Assembly: GCA_000996245.1 (NCBI GenBank) | Contig: LBYP01000012.1 | Coordinates: 1 to 46,559 of the forward strand | DNA from: Parcubacteria group bacterium GW2011_GWA2_40_23 | GTDB lineage: Bacteria; Patescibacteriota; Patescibacteriia; UBA11705; JABHMO01 | Direction of reading: 5' to 3' | Length of the DNA stretch: 46,559 nt | Shown here: positions 16,790-25,997 of the stretch, piece by piece | Layout: every line of letters begins with the position of its first letter | Position numbering within the stretch: position 1 is the stretch's first letter | Made by a program: the position numbers and the translations under genes | The notes under the pieces: model-generated | What the model was told of the DNA's origin: nothing | What the model saw: only the letters and a program-made list of their open reading frames with translations | Database searches by the model: none

Positions 16790-18700
16790 CTACTTTTTCT
16801 CTTCAAAATCCGCATCCTGAGTTTTACCATCAGCATCACCTGTCTTTGGCTCTTCTGGCTTAACATCACCAGCTGGAGGTGCAGTTGGGTTCGGCGGAGC
16901 TTGCTTATACATAGCCTCACCAGCCTTCATAGCAATTTGATTTATTTCTTCTAATTTCTTTTTGACAGCCTCAGTATCAGGACCATCTTTAATGGCCTTC
17001 AGCTCTTCGACCTTAGTTGTTAATTCTGTTTTGATATCGGCTGGAATTTTATCAGCATTTTCTTTCATCATTTTTTCAGTTGTATAGACAATGGTGTCAG
17101 CCTGATTTTTCATTTCAATCGCTTCACGCTTTTTCTTGTCTTCTTCAGCATGAGCCTCAGCATCCATCTTCATCTTTTCGATTTCTTCTTTGCTTAAACC
17201 AGATGAAGCTGTTATGGTGATTTTTTGTTCACGATTTGTAGCGCGATCTTTGGCTTTAACATTCAAAATACCGTTAGCATCAATATCAAAACTAACTTCA
17301 ACTTGTGGCACGCCGCGCGGTGCTGGTGGGATACCATCAAGAATGAATCGTCCCAATGTTTTATTATCTTCGGACATTTGACGTTCACCTTGCAAGACAT
17401 GAATCTCAACTGTATTTTGATTATCAGCTGCGGTTGAAAAGACTTGAGACTTGGATGTTGGGATTGTAGTATTGCGGTCAATGAGCTTTGTCATAACTCC
17501 ACCGAGAGTTTCAATTCCAAAAGATAGCGGAGTAACATCGAGCAATAAAACATCTTTCACATCGCCTTGTAAAACACCAGCTTGAACAGCCGCACCTAAA
17601 GCAACCACTTCGTCTGGGTTAACACCTAAATATGGTTTTTTGCCAAAAAATTCTTCAACCTTTTTTTGAACCAATGGCATACGTGTCATGCCACCAACCA
17701 TAAGGACTTCTGCTAAATCACCTACCTTGTATCCAGCGTCATCTAAAGCTTTTTGACAAGGTGTTAATGTTTTTTCGACTAAAGCACCAACTAATTCCTC
17801 AAGTTTGGCTCGAGTAACCTTTTTAACTAAGTGAACTGGGTTACCAGATGGATCTTGAGCAATAAAAGGTTGATTGATTTCTGATTCTTGAGCAGTGGAT
17901 AATTCAATCTTAACTTTTTCAGCAGCTTCCTTAACACGTTGGAGCGCCATTTGATCCTTGCCTAAATTGACACCTGTTTCTTGTTTGAATTCAGCAATAA
18001 TCCAATCAATAATCATTTTATCAAAATCATCACCACCGAGATGTGTATCGCCATTAGTTGATTTAACTTCAACAGTATCAGCCGCAACATCCAAAATAGA
18101 AATGTCGAAAGTACCACCACCCAAGTCGTAGACAGCAATTTTTTGACCCTTCTTTTTGTCAAAACCATAAGCGAGAGCTGCGGCCGTCGGCTCGTTGATA
18201 ATACGACGAACCTTTAAACCAGCAATTTCTCCGGCGTCTTTGGTGGCCTGGCGTTGAGCATCATCAAAGTAAGCTGGAACAGTAATAATAGCTTCATCGA
18301 TTTTTTCACCAAGTTTTTCTTCTGCATCGGCTTTTAACTTCTGCAAAATCATCGCTGACACCTCCTGCGGTGAATATTCTTTGTCGGCTAGCTTAATTTT
18401 AATGCCTTCACCAGACTTAACGATTTCGTATGGCAAAGTTTCTTTATCGCGCATAACCTCAGCATCGTCATATCGACGACCGATTAAACGCTTCACGGAA
18501 TAAATGGTGTCCTTTGGATTAGTGACAGCTTGTCGCTTGGCACTTAACCCAACTAAACGTTCGCCGGTTTTTGAAATCGCGACGATTGAAGGTGTGGTAC
18601 GATTACCTTCGGAATTTTCTAATACCTTTGGCTGGCCACCTTCCAAGATGGCCATGCAACAATTAGTTGTACCTAAATCAATACCTAAAATTTTTCCCAT
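16790..18700 (-). CDS. dnaK: Chaperone protein DnaK (Hsp70)
   Basis: The 636-residue chaperone has the ATPase-domain motifs [44 protein letters not shown] and [15 protein letters not shown], then the interdomain linker region [19 protein letters not shown], the substrate-binding domain and a helical lid ending in a low-complexity tail ([21 protein letters not shown]). Family length is normal. It acts with DnaJ and GrpE. It is downstream of a 94-residue unknown gene in the hrcA-grpE operon; TACTAAT/ATTCGTA repeats lie in the 85-bp gap, and no ribosome-binding site is evident. Confidence 0.98.
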   Translation of the reverse strand: MGKILGIDLGTTNCCMAILEGGQPKVLENSEGNRTTPSIVAISKTGERLVGLSAKRQAVTNPKDTIYSVKRLIGRRYDDAEVMRDKETLPYEIVKSGEGIKIKLADKEYSPQEVSAMILQKLKADAEEKLGEKIDEAIITVPAYFDDAQRQATKDAGEIAGLKVRRIINEPTAAALAYGFDKKKGQKIAVYDLGGGTFDISILDVAADTVEVKSTNGDTHLGGDDFDKMIIDWIIAEFKQETGVNLGKDQMALQRVKEAAEKVKIELSTAQESEINQPFIAQDPSGNPVHLVKKVTRAKLEELVGALVEKTLTPCQKALDDAGYKVGDLAEVLMVGGMTRMPLVQKKVEEFFGKKPYLGVNPDEVVALGAAVQAGVLQGDVKDVLLLDVTPLSFGIETLGGVMTKLIDRNTTIPTSKSQVFSTAADNQNTVEIHVLQGERQMSEDNKTLGRFILDGIPPAPRGVPQVEVSFDIDANGILNVKAKDRATNREQKITITASSGLSKEEIEKMKMDAEAHAEEDKKKREAIEMKNQADTIVYTTEKMMKENADKIPADIKTELTTKVEELKAIKDGPDTEAVKKKLEEINQIAMKAGEAMYKQAPPNPTAPPAGDVKPEEPKTGDADGKTQDADFEEKK

Positions 18701-18710
18701 ATTGTTATTA

Positions 18711-18760
18711 TTACTAATTACTAATCTGCTACTAATCTACGAATAGCTACAAATTATTAT
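18711..18760. repeat. TACTAATTACTAATCTGC intergenic repeat
   Basis: Same family as 3364-3408 and 29508-29600, with TACTAAT and TACGAATAG words. It lies in the 5' region of dnaK. Confidence 0.6.
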
Positions 18761-18785
18761 TGTTTATTTATTATTAGCTGAAATT

Positions 18786-19070
18786 TTAATAATTATCTAA
18801 ATCAACTTCTTGTGTTCCCTTAATAACTTGCCCATTTAATTCGACTTTGATAGCCCAAATGAACCAAAATACTTTTGCATAACTTACACGTAACTCTCCG
18901 TTCGATGTACGAAACATCTTCCCGGCCTTAAGTTCGTCCATACTGACAAATTGTCCCAGCAATTGATCTTTTTCAAAGACCTGAACAACTCCATTACCCG
19001 CAAACATCTTCATACCTTCCCAAGCTACAACGAAAGTTCGATCTCCACTCACGAAATTAAATTTATTCAT
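18786..19070 (-). CDS. Hypothetical protein in the heat-shock operon
   Basis: The 94-residue protein is not recognised. It looks like a small all-beta domain (FNFVSGDRTFVVAWEGMKMF, GELRVSYAKVFWFIWAIKVELNGQ) with no signal peptide; the Trp-rich VFWFIWAIKVEL strand is amphipathic rather than a clear membrane span. It lies between grpE and dnaK on the same strand with 85-132 bp gaps, so it may be an inserted gene or have its own expression. Heat-shock co-regulation is inferred from position only. Confidence 0.7.
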   Translation of the reverse strand: MNKFNFVSGDRTFVVAWEGMKMFAGNGVVQVFEKDQLLGQFVSMDELKAGKMFRTSNGELRVSYAKVFWFIWAIKVELNGQVIKGTQEVDLDNY

Positions 19071-19118
19071 ACTTTTTCTTTATTTTACTTATTTGTTGAA
19101 ATTGTTCTAAATGTTTAT

Positions 19119-19151
19119 CCAGCATTTAAAGGGCACACTTTATAGTGCTGG
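19119..19151. repeat. Interspersed hairpin with AAAGGG(A/C)ACACTTT core
   Basis: CCAGCA (19119-19124) pairs with TGCTGG (19146-19151) around a core AAAGGGCACACTTTA. Related hairpins lie at 42392-42428 and 45461-45487 inside larger repeats. The flanking ATTGTTGAAATTG...CGCTTCGCTTGTTC words recur at 32862-32910. Confidence 0.65.
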
Positions 19152-19202
19152 GTTCTAGATGTTCAAAATGTTATATCGCTTCGCTTGTTCTTTCGTTCTT
19201 CT

Positions 19203-19709
19203 TTACTGGTTACTGGTGACTGGTTCCTGGTCACTTTGAATATGATTGACCGTAACCTTGGCAGCTTGAATTACTTTTCCGTTCAATTTATAGCCCGGCT
19301 TATTCTCGGCTAAAATGATTTGATCTTCTTGGTCTGGATCTGATTCTGTTTTAATCGCATCATGTTCCGTGAGATTAAACTTTTGCCCGACGGTAGCGAT
19401 AGATTCAACTCCATAGTCTGCCAAAAGATCTTCTAACTGTTTTTTGATATGCGAGAAACCAACTACCCAGGCGCTCTTTGCTTCTGCTTCTGGAATCTGC
19501 CGGTAAGCTGTTTTGAAATTGTCCAAGATAGGTAAAAGTGAAATGATCATGCCGGCGTTCGCGCTCTTGATCCATTCTGATTTTTGTAAAGCAGTTTCTT
19601 TTTGCAAATTTTGATAATCAGCCATGGCACGCTTCCAGCCATCTAAATATTCTCCGCATTGTTGCTGTAACACCTCTATCTCGGGATTTATTTTCTTTTT
19701 TTTGTCCAT
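19203..19709 (-). CDS. grpE: Nucleotide exchange factor GrpE
   Basis: The 168-residue protein has the long N-terminal helix (EVLQQQCGEYLDGWKRAMADYQNLQKE) and the beta-domain motifs LLPILDNFKTAY, LLADYGVESIATVGQKFNLTEHDAI, and the C-terminal GYKLNGKVIQAAKVTV. It releases ADP from DnaK. It is slightly shorter than the usual 180-200 because the disordered N-terminus is reduced. It lies 4 nt after hrcA and so is under CIRCE/HrcA control. Confidence 0.95.
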   Translation of the reverse strand: MDKKKKINPEIEVLQQQCGEYLDGWKRAMADYQNLQKETALQKSEWIKSANAGMIISLLPILDNFKTAYRQIPEAEAKSAWVVGFSHIKKQLEDLLADYGVESIATVGQKFNLTEHDAIKTESDPDQEDQIILAENKPGYKLNGKVIQAAKVTVNHIQSDQEPVTSNQ

Positions 19710-19713
19710 AGAT

Positions 19714-20382
19714 TTACTTTATATTATCAATAACTTCGTTAATCAAGGAATAAGCTTTTTCATAATCTAAACGTAAGGTGCCGATAACTGCTATTAATCT
19801 TTTTTCTTTTTGGAAATTGAAACTGCCCAAAACCGCCGAACATTTGGTTCCGAACGGATTATTATGCCCGATCATAATTTCAACTTTGTCTGAATCTTCA
19901 AATAAATCTTCCATAACTTTATCTAAATGATCAATCACTTGTGACATACTAATAAGCATCTTGCGATCGGCAAATTCGGGTTTAGAAAATAAGTTGGAAA
20001 TGCCCGTATAGTAAAAATCGTTTTTAGCAAAAGCCACGACAACAGCTTCATCAGTTAACTCGGCAATTTGTTTAGCCAAGATTTTAATATTTTCGACTGA
20101 ATCAATATTTTTTATATTTAAAAAAATCTTAACTTTTGAAAAATCCAAAATCTCTTCCACGTAAAATTGATACGCTTTTTCGGTTGGGATTCTACCAGCA
20201 GAAGTATGCGGTTGTTCAATTAAGCCTTCCCTTTCTAAAGCCACCATTTCATTACGAATAGTCGCCGAGCTGATTGTAGCCTTTAATTTATTTGCCAAAA
20301 AACCAGAAGCCACCGGCTGGGCATCCTTAATATAAGTAGTAAGAATAGTCTTTAGAAGTTGTTTTTGACGCTCTGTTATCAT
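19714..20382 (-). CDS. hrcA: Heat-inducible transcription repressor HrcA (short form)
   Basis: The 222-residue product is far below the usual 330-350. It keeps the N-terminal winged helix (TERQKQLLKTILTTYI, SSATIRNEMVALEREGLIEQPHTSAGRIPTEKAYQFYV) that binds CIRCE, and a C-terminal portion of the GAF-like region ending GTLRLDYEKAYSLINEVID, matching the usual HrcA end. The middle of the family is missing rather than the end, so this looks like a genuine compact version and not a truncation. It is the first gene of the operon and presumably represses itself. Confidence 0.93.
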   Translation of the reverse strand: MITERQKQLLKTILTTYIKDAQPVASGFLANKLKATISSATIRNEMVALEREGLIEQPHTSAGRIPTEKAYQFYVEEILDFSKVKIFLNIKNIDSVENIKILAKQIAELTDEAVVVAFAKNDFYYTGISNLFSKPEFADRKMLISMSQVIDHLDKVMEDLFEDSDKVEIMIGHNNPFGTKCSAVLGSFNFQKEKRLIAVIGTLRLDYEKAYSLINEVIDNIK

Positions 20383-20399
20383 AGGTATATTACTTCCAT

Positions 20400-20428
20400 A
20401 TTATAATACCTGTTTTAGCAGTCGTCAA
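20400..20428 (-). promoter_or_regulatory. Promoter of the hrcA operon
   Basis: TTGACG (20423-20428) and TATAAT (20400-20405) on the minus strand are 17 bp apart. The -35 lies inside the CIRCE element, so HrcA binding should block RNA polymerase directly. Confidence 0.85.
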
Positions 20429-20441
20429 GAGAGAGTGCTAA
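20415..20441 (-). promoter_or_regulatory. CIRCE operator
   Basis: The inverted repeat TTAGCAGTC-N9-GAGTGCTAA matches the CIRCE consensus TTAGCACTC-N9-GAGTGCTAA with one mismatch. It is the binding site expected for HrcA encoded immediately downstream. Confidence 0.93.
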
Positions 20442-20482
20442 ACCGAACGTCAAATGAAGTCAAGGGTTAATAAGAAGGGCAT

Positions 20483-20513
20483 TAAAAAATACCAGATTAT
20501 TATCTTCTGGTAT
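20483..20513 (-). terminator. Terminator of the 20516-20815 gene
   Basis: On the minus strand ACCAGAAG.../ATCTGGT form a hairpin followed by ATTTTTT, directly after the stop codon. Confidence 0.75.
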
Positions 20514-20515
20514 AA

Positions 20516-20815
20516 TTACTTATTATTGTATTCTAATAATTTTTCAGCCGGAGAGATACCACCCAAGGCTTTGTGCGGAAAATAATTCCACGCATCAGTT
20601 ACGAGCTCAAGAACATTACTTAATTCCGAAACATCTCCGCCACGATCAAACATGGCGACAACTTTCATCATGTCGTCGTTGTCCTCTTCGTGAAAAATAA
20701 CGTCTCGAACATGATCCAAAGTAAAATCGCTCCGGGTTTCTTTAAGCATATCCACGAGTTCTTGCTCGATCTCTTTTTGCCGTTCAATGATTTGTTGTTT
20801 TGATTCTATTTCCAT
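20516..20815 (-). CDS. Hypothetical protein with integrase-like C-terminal motif
   Basis: The 99-residue protein has a charged helical N-terminus (KQQIIERQKEIEQELVDMLKE) and ends NYFPHKALGGISPAEKLLEY. The PHKALGG-SPAE motif resembles the C-terminal end of IS3/rve-type transposases, but there are no catalytic DDE residues and the rest of the protein is different. It may therefore be a domesticated tail or coincidental similarity. It carries its own terminator and opens the accessory island. Confidence 0.65.
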   Translation of the reverse strand: MEIESKQQIIERQKEIEQELVDMLKETRSDFTLDHVRDVIFHEEDNDDMMKVVAMFDRGGDVSELSNVLELVTDAWNYFPHKALGGISPAEKLLEYNNK

Positions 20816-20854
20816 AATGTTATTCTACCAAAGCTTCGACAACAACTCTTTCTA

Positions 20855-22024
20855 TTACCGATTTCCCTTTGCTCGATTATGCGTCTTACACAACATCTCA
20901 CAATTTTTTGCCGAAGTCGCACCACCTTTGCTCCAAGCCGCTACATGATCGGCATCCATATCGCTCAAACTCCAAATTTTCTCTTTGTTTGCGTCGTGTC
21001 CAATAGCACAATGCGAACAATTTGATTCGCCCTTCTTCTCCGCTTTAGCGGTTTGCGTTGCATAAACCGTTTTTTTAGTTGCTTCATCAAAAATTCGGAC
21101 TTCAAGCAATTTCGTATCAATCAAACCACCTAAGATAAATTCAAAAATACCTTTGCGATTTTTGACATACGGATCGCCATACAATTTTTGCACCTCTTCC
21201 AAAACTTTTTTTGGATTATACGATTTTTTATGGTACGCCTCATACAACCGTCCCCATTCCAGTCCGCGCATCTCGCTTGCTACATCAATAAATACAGTAG
21301 AAACCCAGTCAATCACACTGTTAAAATACTTTTTCAACTCAGTAATGTTTTTATCAAAACGATGGCTACTCATATAGTCTCCGATGTTGTCCTTGCTTAC
21401 CCAACTCAGTGCACATTCCAAAAAATCCTGCCGATTTACGCTACCTGATACATACGCACTCCATTTCTGGATATTGGCATTCTGGCTATTGCTAAACTCT
21501 TCTTTGCCCAGTGTTACAAAATGCCCTGAATATACAGCATTTAACAACTCTTGGTTATTAAGCGGAACACCAGCGATGTTAATAGTTCGAAACCACTCTT
21601 TTATTTCGCTTTCGGTGCCTTCGCATTCATAAATGAGAAGTTTAGTTCCTAATATTCTAGCTTTCTTGTCTTTTGCCATACCACCAAAATATTGTTCCAT
21701 CCCATTTTCATCTTTGATAGCAAATTTGTCAGTCACAAAACGTCCAACACTGGTGATGCGCTGTTGACCATCCAGAACTTCTAAATTGTTTTCAGAAACC
21801 TGATTAAAATAAATCAGGCCTATTGGATAACCTTTAAGTATTGATTCAATAACAGCCATCTCTCTTTTTCCGCCGTCAGAAGCATAAATATAATTGCGTT
21901 GGTATTCTGGTTGGATAGTCAACTTGCCAGACAAGCCAAACAACCCTTTGCCTTCGAGTTCGTTATAAACAAACCCTTCGCAAATATCTTTGACAGTAAT
22001 GTTAGTTTTTAAAATTGTTTTCAT
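20855..22024 (-). CDS. DUF262-HNH endonuclease family protein
   Basis: The 389-residue product has an N-terminal DUF262 (ParB-like NTPase/DNase) domain with the motifs [11 protein letters not shown] and [15 protein letters not shown] (about residues 35-95), a middle helical region, and a C-terminal HNH module: CSHC, then the histidine motif [13 protein letters not shown], then [14 protein letters not shown]. This layout is related to GmrSD-type modification-dependent restriction and to other anti-phage nucleases. The single polypeptide is shorter than typical GmrSD fusions, so the target is unknown. It lies beside a broken RhuM gene and a methyltransferase in the defence island. Confidence 0.88.
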   Translation of the reverse strand: MKTILKTNITVKDICEGFVYNELEGKGLFGLSGKLTIQPEYQRNYIYASDGGKREMAVIESILKGYPIGLIYFNQVSENNLEVLDGQQRITSVGRFVTDKFAIKDENGMEQYFGGMAKDKKARILGTKLLIYECEGTESEIKEWFRTINIAGVPLNNQELLNAVYSGHFVTLGKEEFSNSQNANIQKWSAYVSGSVNRQDFLECALSWVSKDNIGDYMSSHRFDKNITELKKYFNSVIDWVSTVFIDVASEMRGLEWGRLYEAYHKKSYNPKKVLEEVQKLYGDPYVKNRKGIFEFILGGLIDTKLLEVRIFDEATKKTVYATQTAKAEKKGESNCSHCAIGHDANKEKIWSLSDMDADHVAAWSKGGATSAKNCEMLCKTHNRAKGNR

Positions 22025-22039
22025 AATATTAAAATTTTA

Positions 22040-22776
22040 TTAATTTTTATCTTTAATTTTTTTCTTCACCTTTTTCTCCAGCAGTTTAATGTTTTCGAAA
22101 TAGGCTTTTTCAACGGGAGAGAGTGTTTTTACTTGAAACTTTTTATATTCATTTTCTGCTTTTTCTATGGCTTTTTTATGTGTTACTGTTCCAGCATCAA
22201 TCAAAATCCCTTCGCCGTAAGCGGAAAGCAATTTATCTAAAGATGCAAGATGATCTGTCATATGCATTACTCGCTGACACATAGCACGCAATTCTGCCAA
22301 TTCAAAATATGCCGAGACAAGAGCTTCTTCCAATATAAGCCACCGCCATTGTTTTTCAAAAATTCATCATTCATCGTAAATCCAGAAACAAGGTATTCTC
22401 GAAGTCTCGCTGTAGCCCACTGGCGAAAATGTGTCCCCCTTAAAGAATTGATGCGATAACCTACGGAAATTATGGTGTCTGAATTATAGAGTTTAACAGG
22501 CCTATTTATATTTCTTCCTCCTTCCATTTGAACTACCGAGGATTCCTCGGAAGTTAAATTTTCCGCTAATTCTCGTTCAAAATAGATGTTTTTCAAGTGC
22601 AAACTAATATTATCCACAGTACAATCAAAAAGCTCCGCCATTTGCTTTTGTGAAAGCCAAACAGTTTCGTCCTTCATTTGCACCTCAATACTAGGCGCCC
22701 CATCCGCGCCTTCATAGATTATTATTTCGCCGGAATTATTGTTGTTTATCATATTGTTTTTGCCTTGGCTGGTCAT
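22040..22776 (-). pseudogene. RhuM-family gene with internal deletion and frameshift
   Basis: The 5' part (from about 22776 or an internal ATG at 22752) encodes the standard RhuM N-terminus: SGEIIIYEGADGAPSIEVQM, ETVWLSQKQMAELFDCTVDNI, the GRNINRPVKLYNSDTIISVGYRINS motif and FRQWATARLREYLVSGFTMNDEFLKNNGGG. At about 22330 the frame changes. The other frame continues with the C-terminal RhuM block (HMTDHLASLDKLL, ILIDAGTVTHKKAIEKAENEYKKF) to 22040. Roughly 90 residues normally between these parts are missing, so a deletion joined two pieces out of frame. RhuM proteins are common on mobile elements and have no settled function. The start is uncertain. Confidence 0.8.
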
Positions 22777-22780
22777 GAGA

Positions 22781-23455
22781 TTATTTTTTGAAAACTTTAT
22801 CAAATTCAATATATTCATCAATGTTCGCTGACAATAAAGTATCCATATCTGCTTGATTAAGTAATAAATTATATTTAATTGTCATTTTCTCCAACAAATC
22901 AATCGCATTAAATAATTTTTTTATAGGAACGATTGCTTTCTTGTTGTCGTTTGAAAAATGTGCCCCTCTTTTATTTCTATATTTTTTTAAACTTTCAACG
23001 GATTGTCTTTTTTTACCAAACCTTACTCCGCATATTGCCTGTTTAATTTCTTTAATATCGTTATCTATTTTTTTAACACTTATCTTTTTATTGTTTTTAA
23101 TCGTGAATTTCTTAAAATCATTTTCGCCATTGCCACGCATCCAGACTGGATACTTTTGAACAAACCAACCCAACGAAAAACTATTTTTTAATTTTTTAAA
23201 GTCTTTCAGTAGATTCACTAAACTCTCAACATCATTTCTCTCATCGACCTGCTTACAAACGTTTATAACTGATAAAATTTGATAGTTTTTTGCGATCCAA
23301 AACAAAAAATTGTTTTGTTTACTAATGTTTTTATTGTCTTCTATATATTTTTTATATTGCTCGAAAACATATTTATCGTCAACGAGCTGAGATATTTCAT
23401 TTTCAATAATTTTAAATCTATTCTTTATTTTTCTTATTATCATTTCATTGCCCAT
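22781..23455 (-). CDS. Hypothetical protein next to EcoRI-type methyltransferase
   Basis: The 224-residue protein is not recognised. It is Lys/Asn/Ile-rich and mostly helical (IRKIKNRFKIIENEISQLVDDKYVFEQ, SLVNLLKDFKKLKNSF), with a short motif KKYRNKRGAHFSNDNKKAIVPIKKLF typical of HEPN-like or AbiV-like helical proteins (RxxxH-type spacing RNKRGAH). There is no signal peptide. It occupies the place where a cognate restriction enzyme could be expected beside the methyltransferase, but shows no PD-(D/E)xK motif. A HEPN-type toxin is one possibility, held weakly. Confidence 0.65.
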   Translation of the reverse strand: MGNEMIIRKIKNRFKIIENEISQLVDDKYVFEQYKKYIEDNKNISKQNNFLFWIAKNYQILSVINVCKQVDERNDVESLVNLLKDFKKLKNSFSLGWFVQKYPVWMRGNGENDFKKFTIKNNKKISVKKIDNDIKEIKQAICGVRFGKKRQSVESLKKYRNKRGAHFSNDNKKAIVPIKKLFNAIDLLEKMTIKYNLLLNQADMDTLLSANIDEYIEFDKVFKK

Positions 23456-23505
23456 AAAATTATTTATTCATTTTTCCCTCCGCAAACTCAATACTCACTG
23501 GCCGA

Positions 23506-24675
23506 TTATTTTCTAACTTTCTTATGCCTTATAAGTACTCTTTGATAAACTTTTTCTAATAAGCCATCCTTGCTAACTACTCCGCTAGCATTCAAATCAT
23601 AGGTTCCTTTTTTACCAAATTTATCTAAATATGCCTTCTTACATTCTGCCGTCGTGTATACCTTTGTTTTCATTTTGTACAAATCTTCATTCTCGCACAT
23701 TCCAACAATCCTAAACTGTTTGGGACTGTACTTGCTAAGAAAGCTAATTGGTACACCCATTACTCCATCGTAATCACTGGGAATATATTTAACCAAAGGA
23801 ACCTCTATCGCGTCGTAGTTATCGTATTTTTCAAATGGCATTTTTGTACCAAATTTTATCACCTCAGCCCCAGTCATTAATGGCAAAGATTGGTGGCGTC
23901 GCCCATGATCAAGATTTGTGAACCAGATTGTTCCCGCAACGAACGCGTATTTTTTACCGTCCTCTTCTTTATGGAAATTTTCATAGTTATCGGGGATTTG
24001 ATACCACACATTTCGTCCATCGTTTTTACCAGCTCCGAGCCATATTTTATTAACCTTAATTAATGGGAATACTTCTTTATAAGTAATCGCGTTCATATTA
24101 CTGATAATCATAAATTTCTTATTGTATGTCATAAGCTGCTTTAGGTATTCGCGAAACAAACTAAACGGCGGGTTTGTTACAACTATGTCGGATTGTTCCA
24201 ATAATTCCACGCACTCGGGACTTCTGAAATCACCGTCTTTTTCAAGAGGCATCCATTCGTTGTTTTTGTTTGCCTTTAGCTGTTGAGCAATATCATACAA
24301 GTTGAACTCGCCATCACCGTCTATGTCGTGCACTTCGTTGATAATGAATTTGTTGGCGGTTACTTTCGGACGGCTATTTGATTTTGTGAGAGTTTTATTA
24401 TAGTCGATTAAATCTAGTAGCGTGTTGGCTATGGGCGAGGGCTTATAGCTAGTGGTGATGAGCTGTTTCAATCCAAGCTTGTTAAAGTTGAGCACAAAAT
24501 AGCGAAAGAAATTACTCTCAAATGGGTCATCACAGTTACAATAAACCGTCTTACGGCGGAATGTGTCGGGGTTATATTCCAGATAAGCTTCAATCTCTTT
24601 CTGGATATCAACATACTGGGTATAAAACTCGTCATTCTTTGCTCTTTTTGCGTTTGTAAGATTATTGTTTGGCAT
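23506..24675 (-). CDS. Adenine-specific DNA methyltransferase, EcoRI family
   Basis: The 389-residue protein resembles the EcoRI methylase family: N-terminal AKNDEFYTQYVDIQKEIEAYL, the characteristic VYCNCDDPFESNFFRYFVLNF, and the catalytic NPPF motif in DIVVTNPPFSLFREYLKQL. It should transfer a methyl group from SAM to adenine N6 in a specific DNA site. No restriction endonuclease gene is recognised nearby; the neighbours are an unknown helical protein and the AbiE pair, so it could be an orphan methylase. No ribosome-binding site is seen. Confidence 0.9.
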   Translation of the reverse strand: MPNNNLTNAKRAKNDEFYTQYVDIQKEIEAYLEYNPDTFRRKTVYCNCDDPFESNFFRYFVLNFNKLGLKQLITTSYKPSPIANTLLDLIDYNKTLTKSNSRPKVTANKFIINEVHDIDGDGEFNLYDIAQQLKANKNNEWMPLEKDGDFRSPECVELLEQSDIVVTNPPFSLFREYLKQLMTYNKKFMIISNMNAITYKEVFPLIKVNKIWLGAGKNDGRNVWYQIPDNYENFHKEEDGKKYAFVAGTIWFTNLDHGRRHQSLPLMTGAEVIKFGTKMPFEKYDNYDAIEVPLVKYIPSDYDGVMGVPISFLSKYSPKQFRIVGMCENEDLYKMKTKVYTTAECKKAYLDKFGKKGTYDLNASGVVSKDGLLEKVYQRVLIRHKKVRK

Positions 24676-24713
24676 ATATTTTAATTCTAGCTTTAGCTTC
24701 TTTTTGTATATAT

Positions 24714-25997
24714 TTATTTTAACAAATCGTCCAACTCACACGACAACAAAGCAGATTTATTTAAAACTATCTGCTCCTTCTGATTTAAATTATCAGCTGT
24801 CATTCTGATTACTTTGGTGACAATAGCATCACCAAGCATCACCCCATTGGTTTTCTTAAAGTATTTCTCTGTTTTGTGGTAAAAAAGGGTGGCATACTGT
24901 TTTAGCTTGTCCTGAGATGTCGGCCGGCTACTCCAACCATTGCTACTAAATTCAAATTTATCATCTAATTGTTTGTCAATTTCTGTTGATAAATCTCCAT
25001 CTCGGAACTCCATCCAGTAATCGCTTATTGTGTAAACGATTCTTACTGATTCCCCCTCTTCTGTCTTATACCAATAGATAAAAGAAAAATTATCTGAATG
25101 AAAATCCTGATGAACAATTACCCGTTCAAATTCTTTTATAGTACAAATTTTATATTCATCCAGAAGTCTTAAATAACTCTCCCTCCAATTTCTGAGCCAA
25201 TTTGTAATAAAGGTCGGATCCACAAACAGAGGCGACAAATCATTTTCAAGATTTTCATCGCTTACTTTATTCATCTGAAGCGTCAGCTTGTCAAAAAGAG
25301 CGCGCGGATCCTTCACGTCAATACCTTTAGCTATCATATAATCAAAATCCGGTACAACTTTTTTACCCATATACCAAATTAAATCATAAATGTCACGACC
25401 TTTTTCTTCATAAAGAGCCTCGCCGACTCCACGAGTACCACGCAAAAAAATGGCGGCTAATTTGCTAGCCATAAGCGCGCCCATGTTATAAGTCAAAATA
25501 ACAAATGAAAGCTGATCACGGTTTATTGGTCGACGTTCAGTTACCGTTTTCGGAGCAACAAAGTGATTCAAATCAATTTTTACATGTACCTGATTAGATG
25601 GATGCCCGAGACTCAATTCTTTGCCGACATGAAATTTCAAAAGCAATCCTCTGCCAGTGGTAATTTTTGTTGTTAAAAAATCACTATTGGCACCATAGGT
25701 ATTAACAAAATAATCCTCAACCTCTTTTTTCAATTCTTCTAAAAATTTTTCAGTTATGCTGTGAAATATTTCAAAATCCAAATCAACAGACATACGATCT
25801 AATCCATGAATTATACGAAGTGCAGAACCACCATACATAATCCATTTGCTATATTCTGGGTGATGGTAAATAAAATTAAGAACATAAAACTGCAATTCTT
25901 CTTTAAGAGCATTGCGACGTGTTTCGGCGTCAATTCCCCCGTAAGTGCTAAGGTCATCAAGTTTTCTTTTTAAAATTGTAGTTATCTGTTCACTCAT
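24714..25997 (-). CDS. abiEii: AbiEii-type nucleotidyltransferase toxin
   Basis: The 427-residue protein has a DUF1814/AbiEii nucleotidyltransferase core: WIMYGGSALRIIHGLDRMSVDLDFEIF gives the GGSxL motif and the D-x-D metal pair, followed by KLAAIFLRGTRGVGEALYEEKGRDIYDLIWYM with conserved Lys and Asp residues. AbiEii toxins cause growth arrest; relatives transfer nucleotides to tRNA. The protein is longer than many AbiEii proteins (about 300) owing to a C-terminal extension from about residue 290. It overlaps abiEi by 8 nt, the usual antitoxin-first order. Confidence 0.9.
   Translation of the reverse strand: MSEQITTILKRKLDDLSTYGGIDAETRRNALKEELQFYVLNFIYHHPEYSKWIMYGGSALRIIHGLDRMSVDLDFEIFHSITEKFLEELKKEVEDYFVNTYGANSDFLTTKITTGRGLLLKFHVGKELSLGHPSNQVHVKIDLNHFVAPKTVTERRPINRDQLSFVILTYNMGALMASKLAAIFLRGTRGVGEALYEEKGRDIYDLIWYMGKKVVPDFDYMIAKGIDVKDPRALFDKLTLQMNKVSDENLENDLSPLFVDPTFITNWLRNWRESYLRLLDEYKICTIKEFERVIVHQDFHSDNFSFIYWYKTEEGESVRIVYTISDYWMEFRDGDLSTEIDKQLDDKFEFSSNGWSSRPTSQDKLKQYATLFYHKTEKYFKKTNGVMLGDAIVTKVIRMTADNLNQKEQIVLNKSALLSCELDDLLK

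Noticed and set aside
20516-20815. IS3-family transposase remnant
   Set aside because: Only the PHKALGG-SPAE tail resembles an integrase; the rest is intact, unrelated and has its own terminator, and no inverted repeats flank it.
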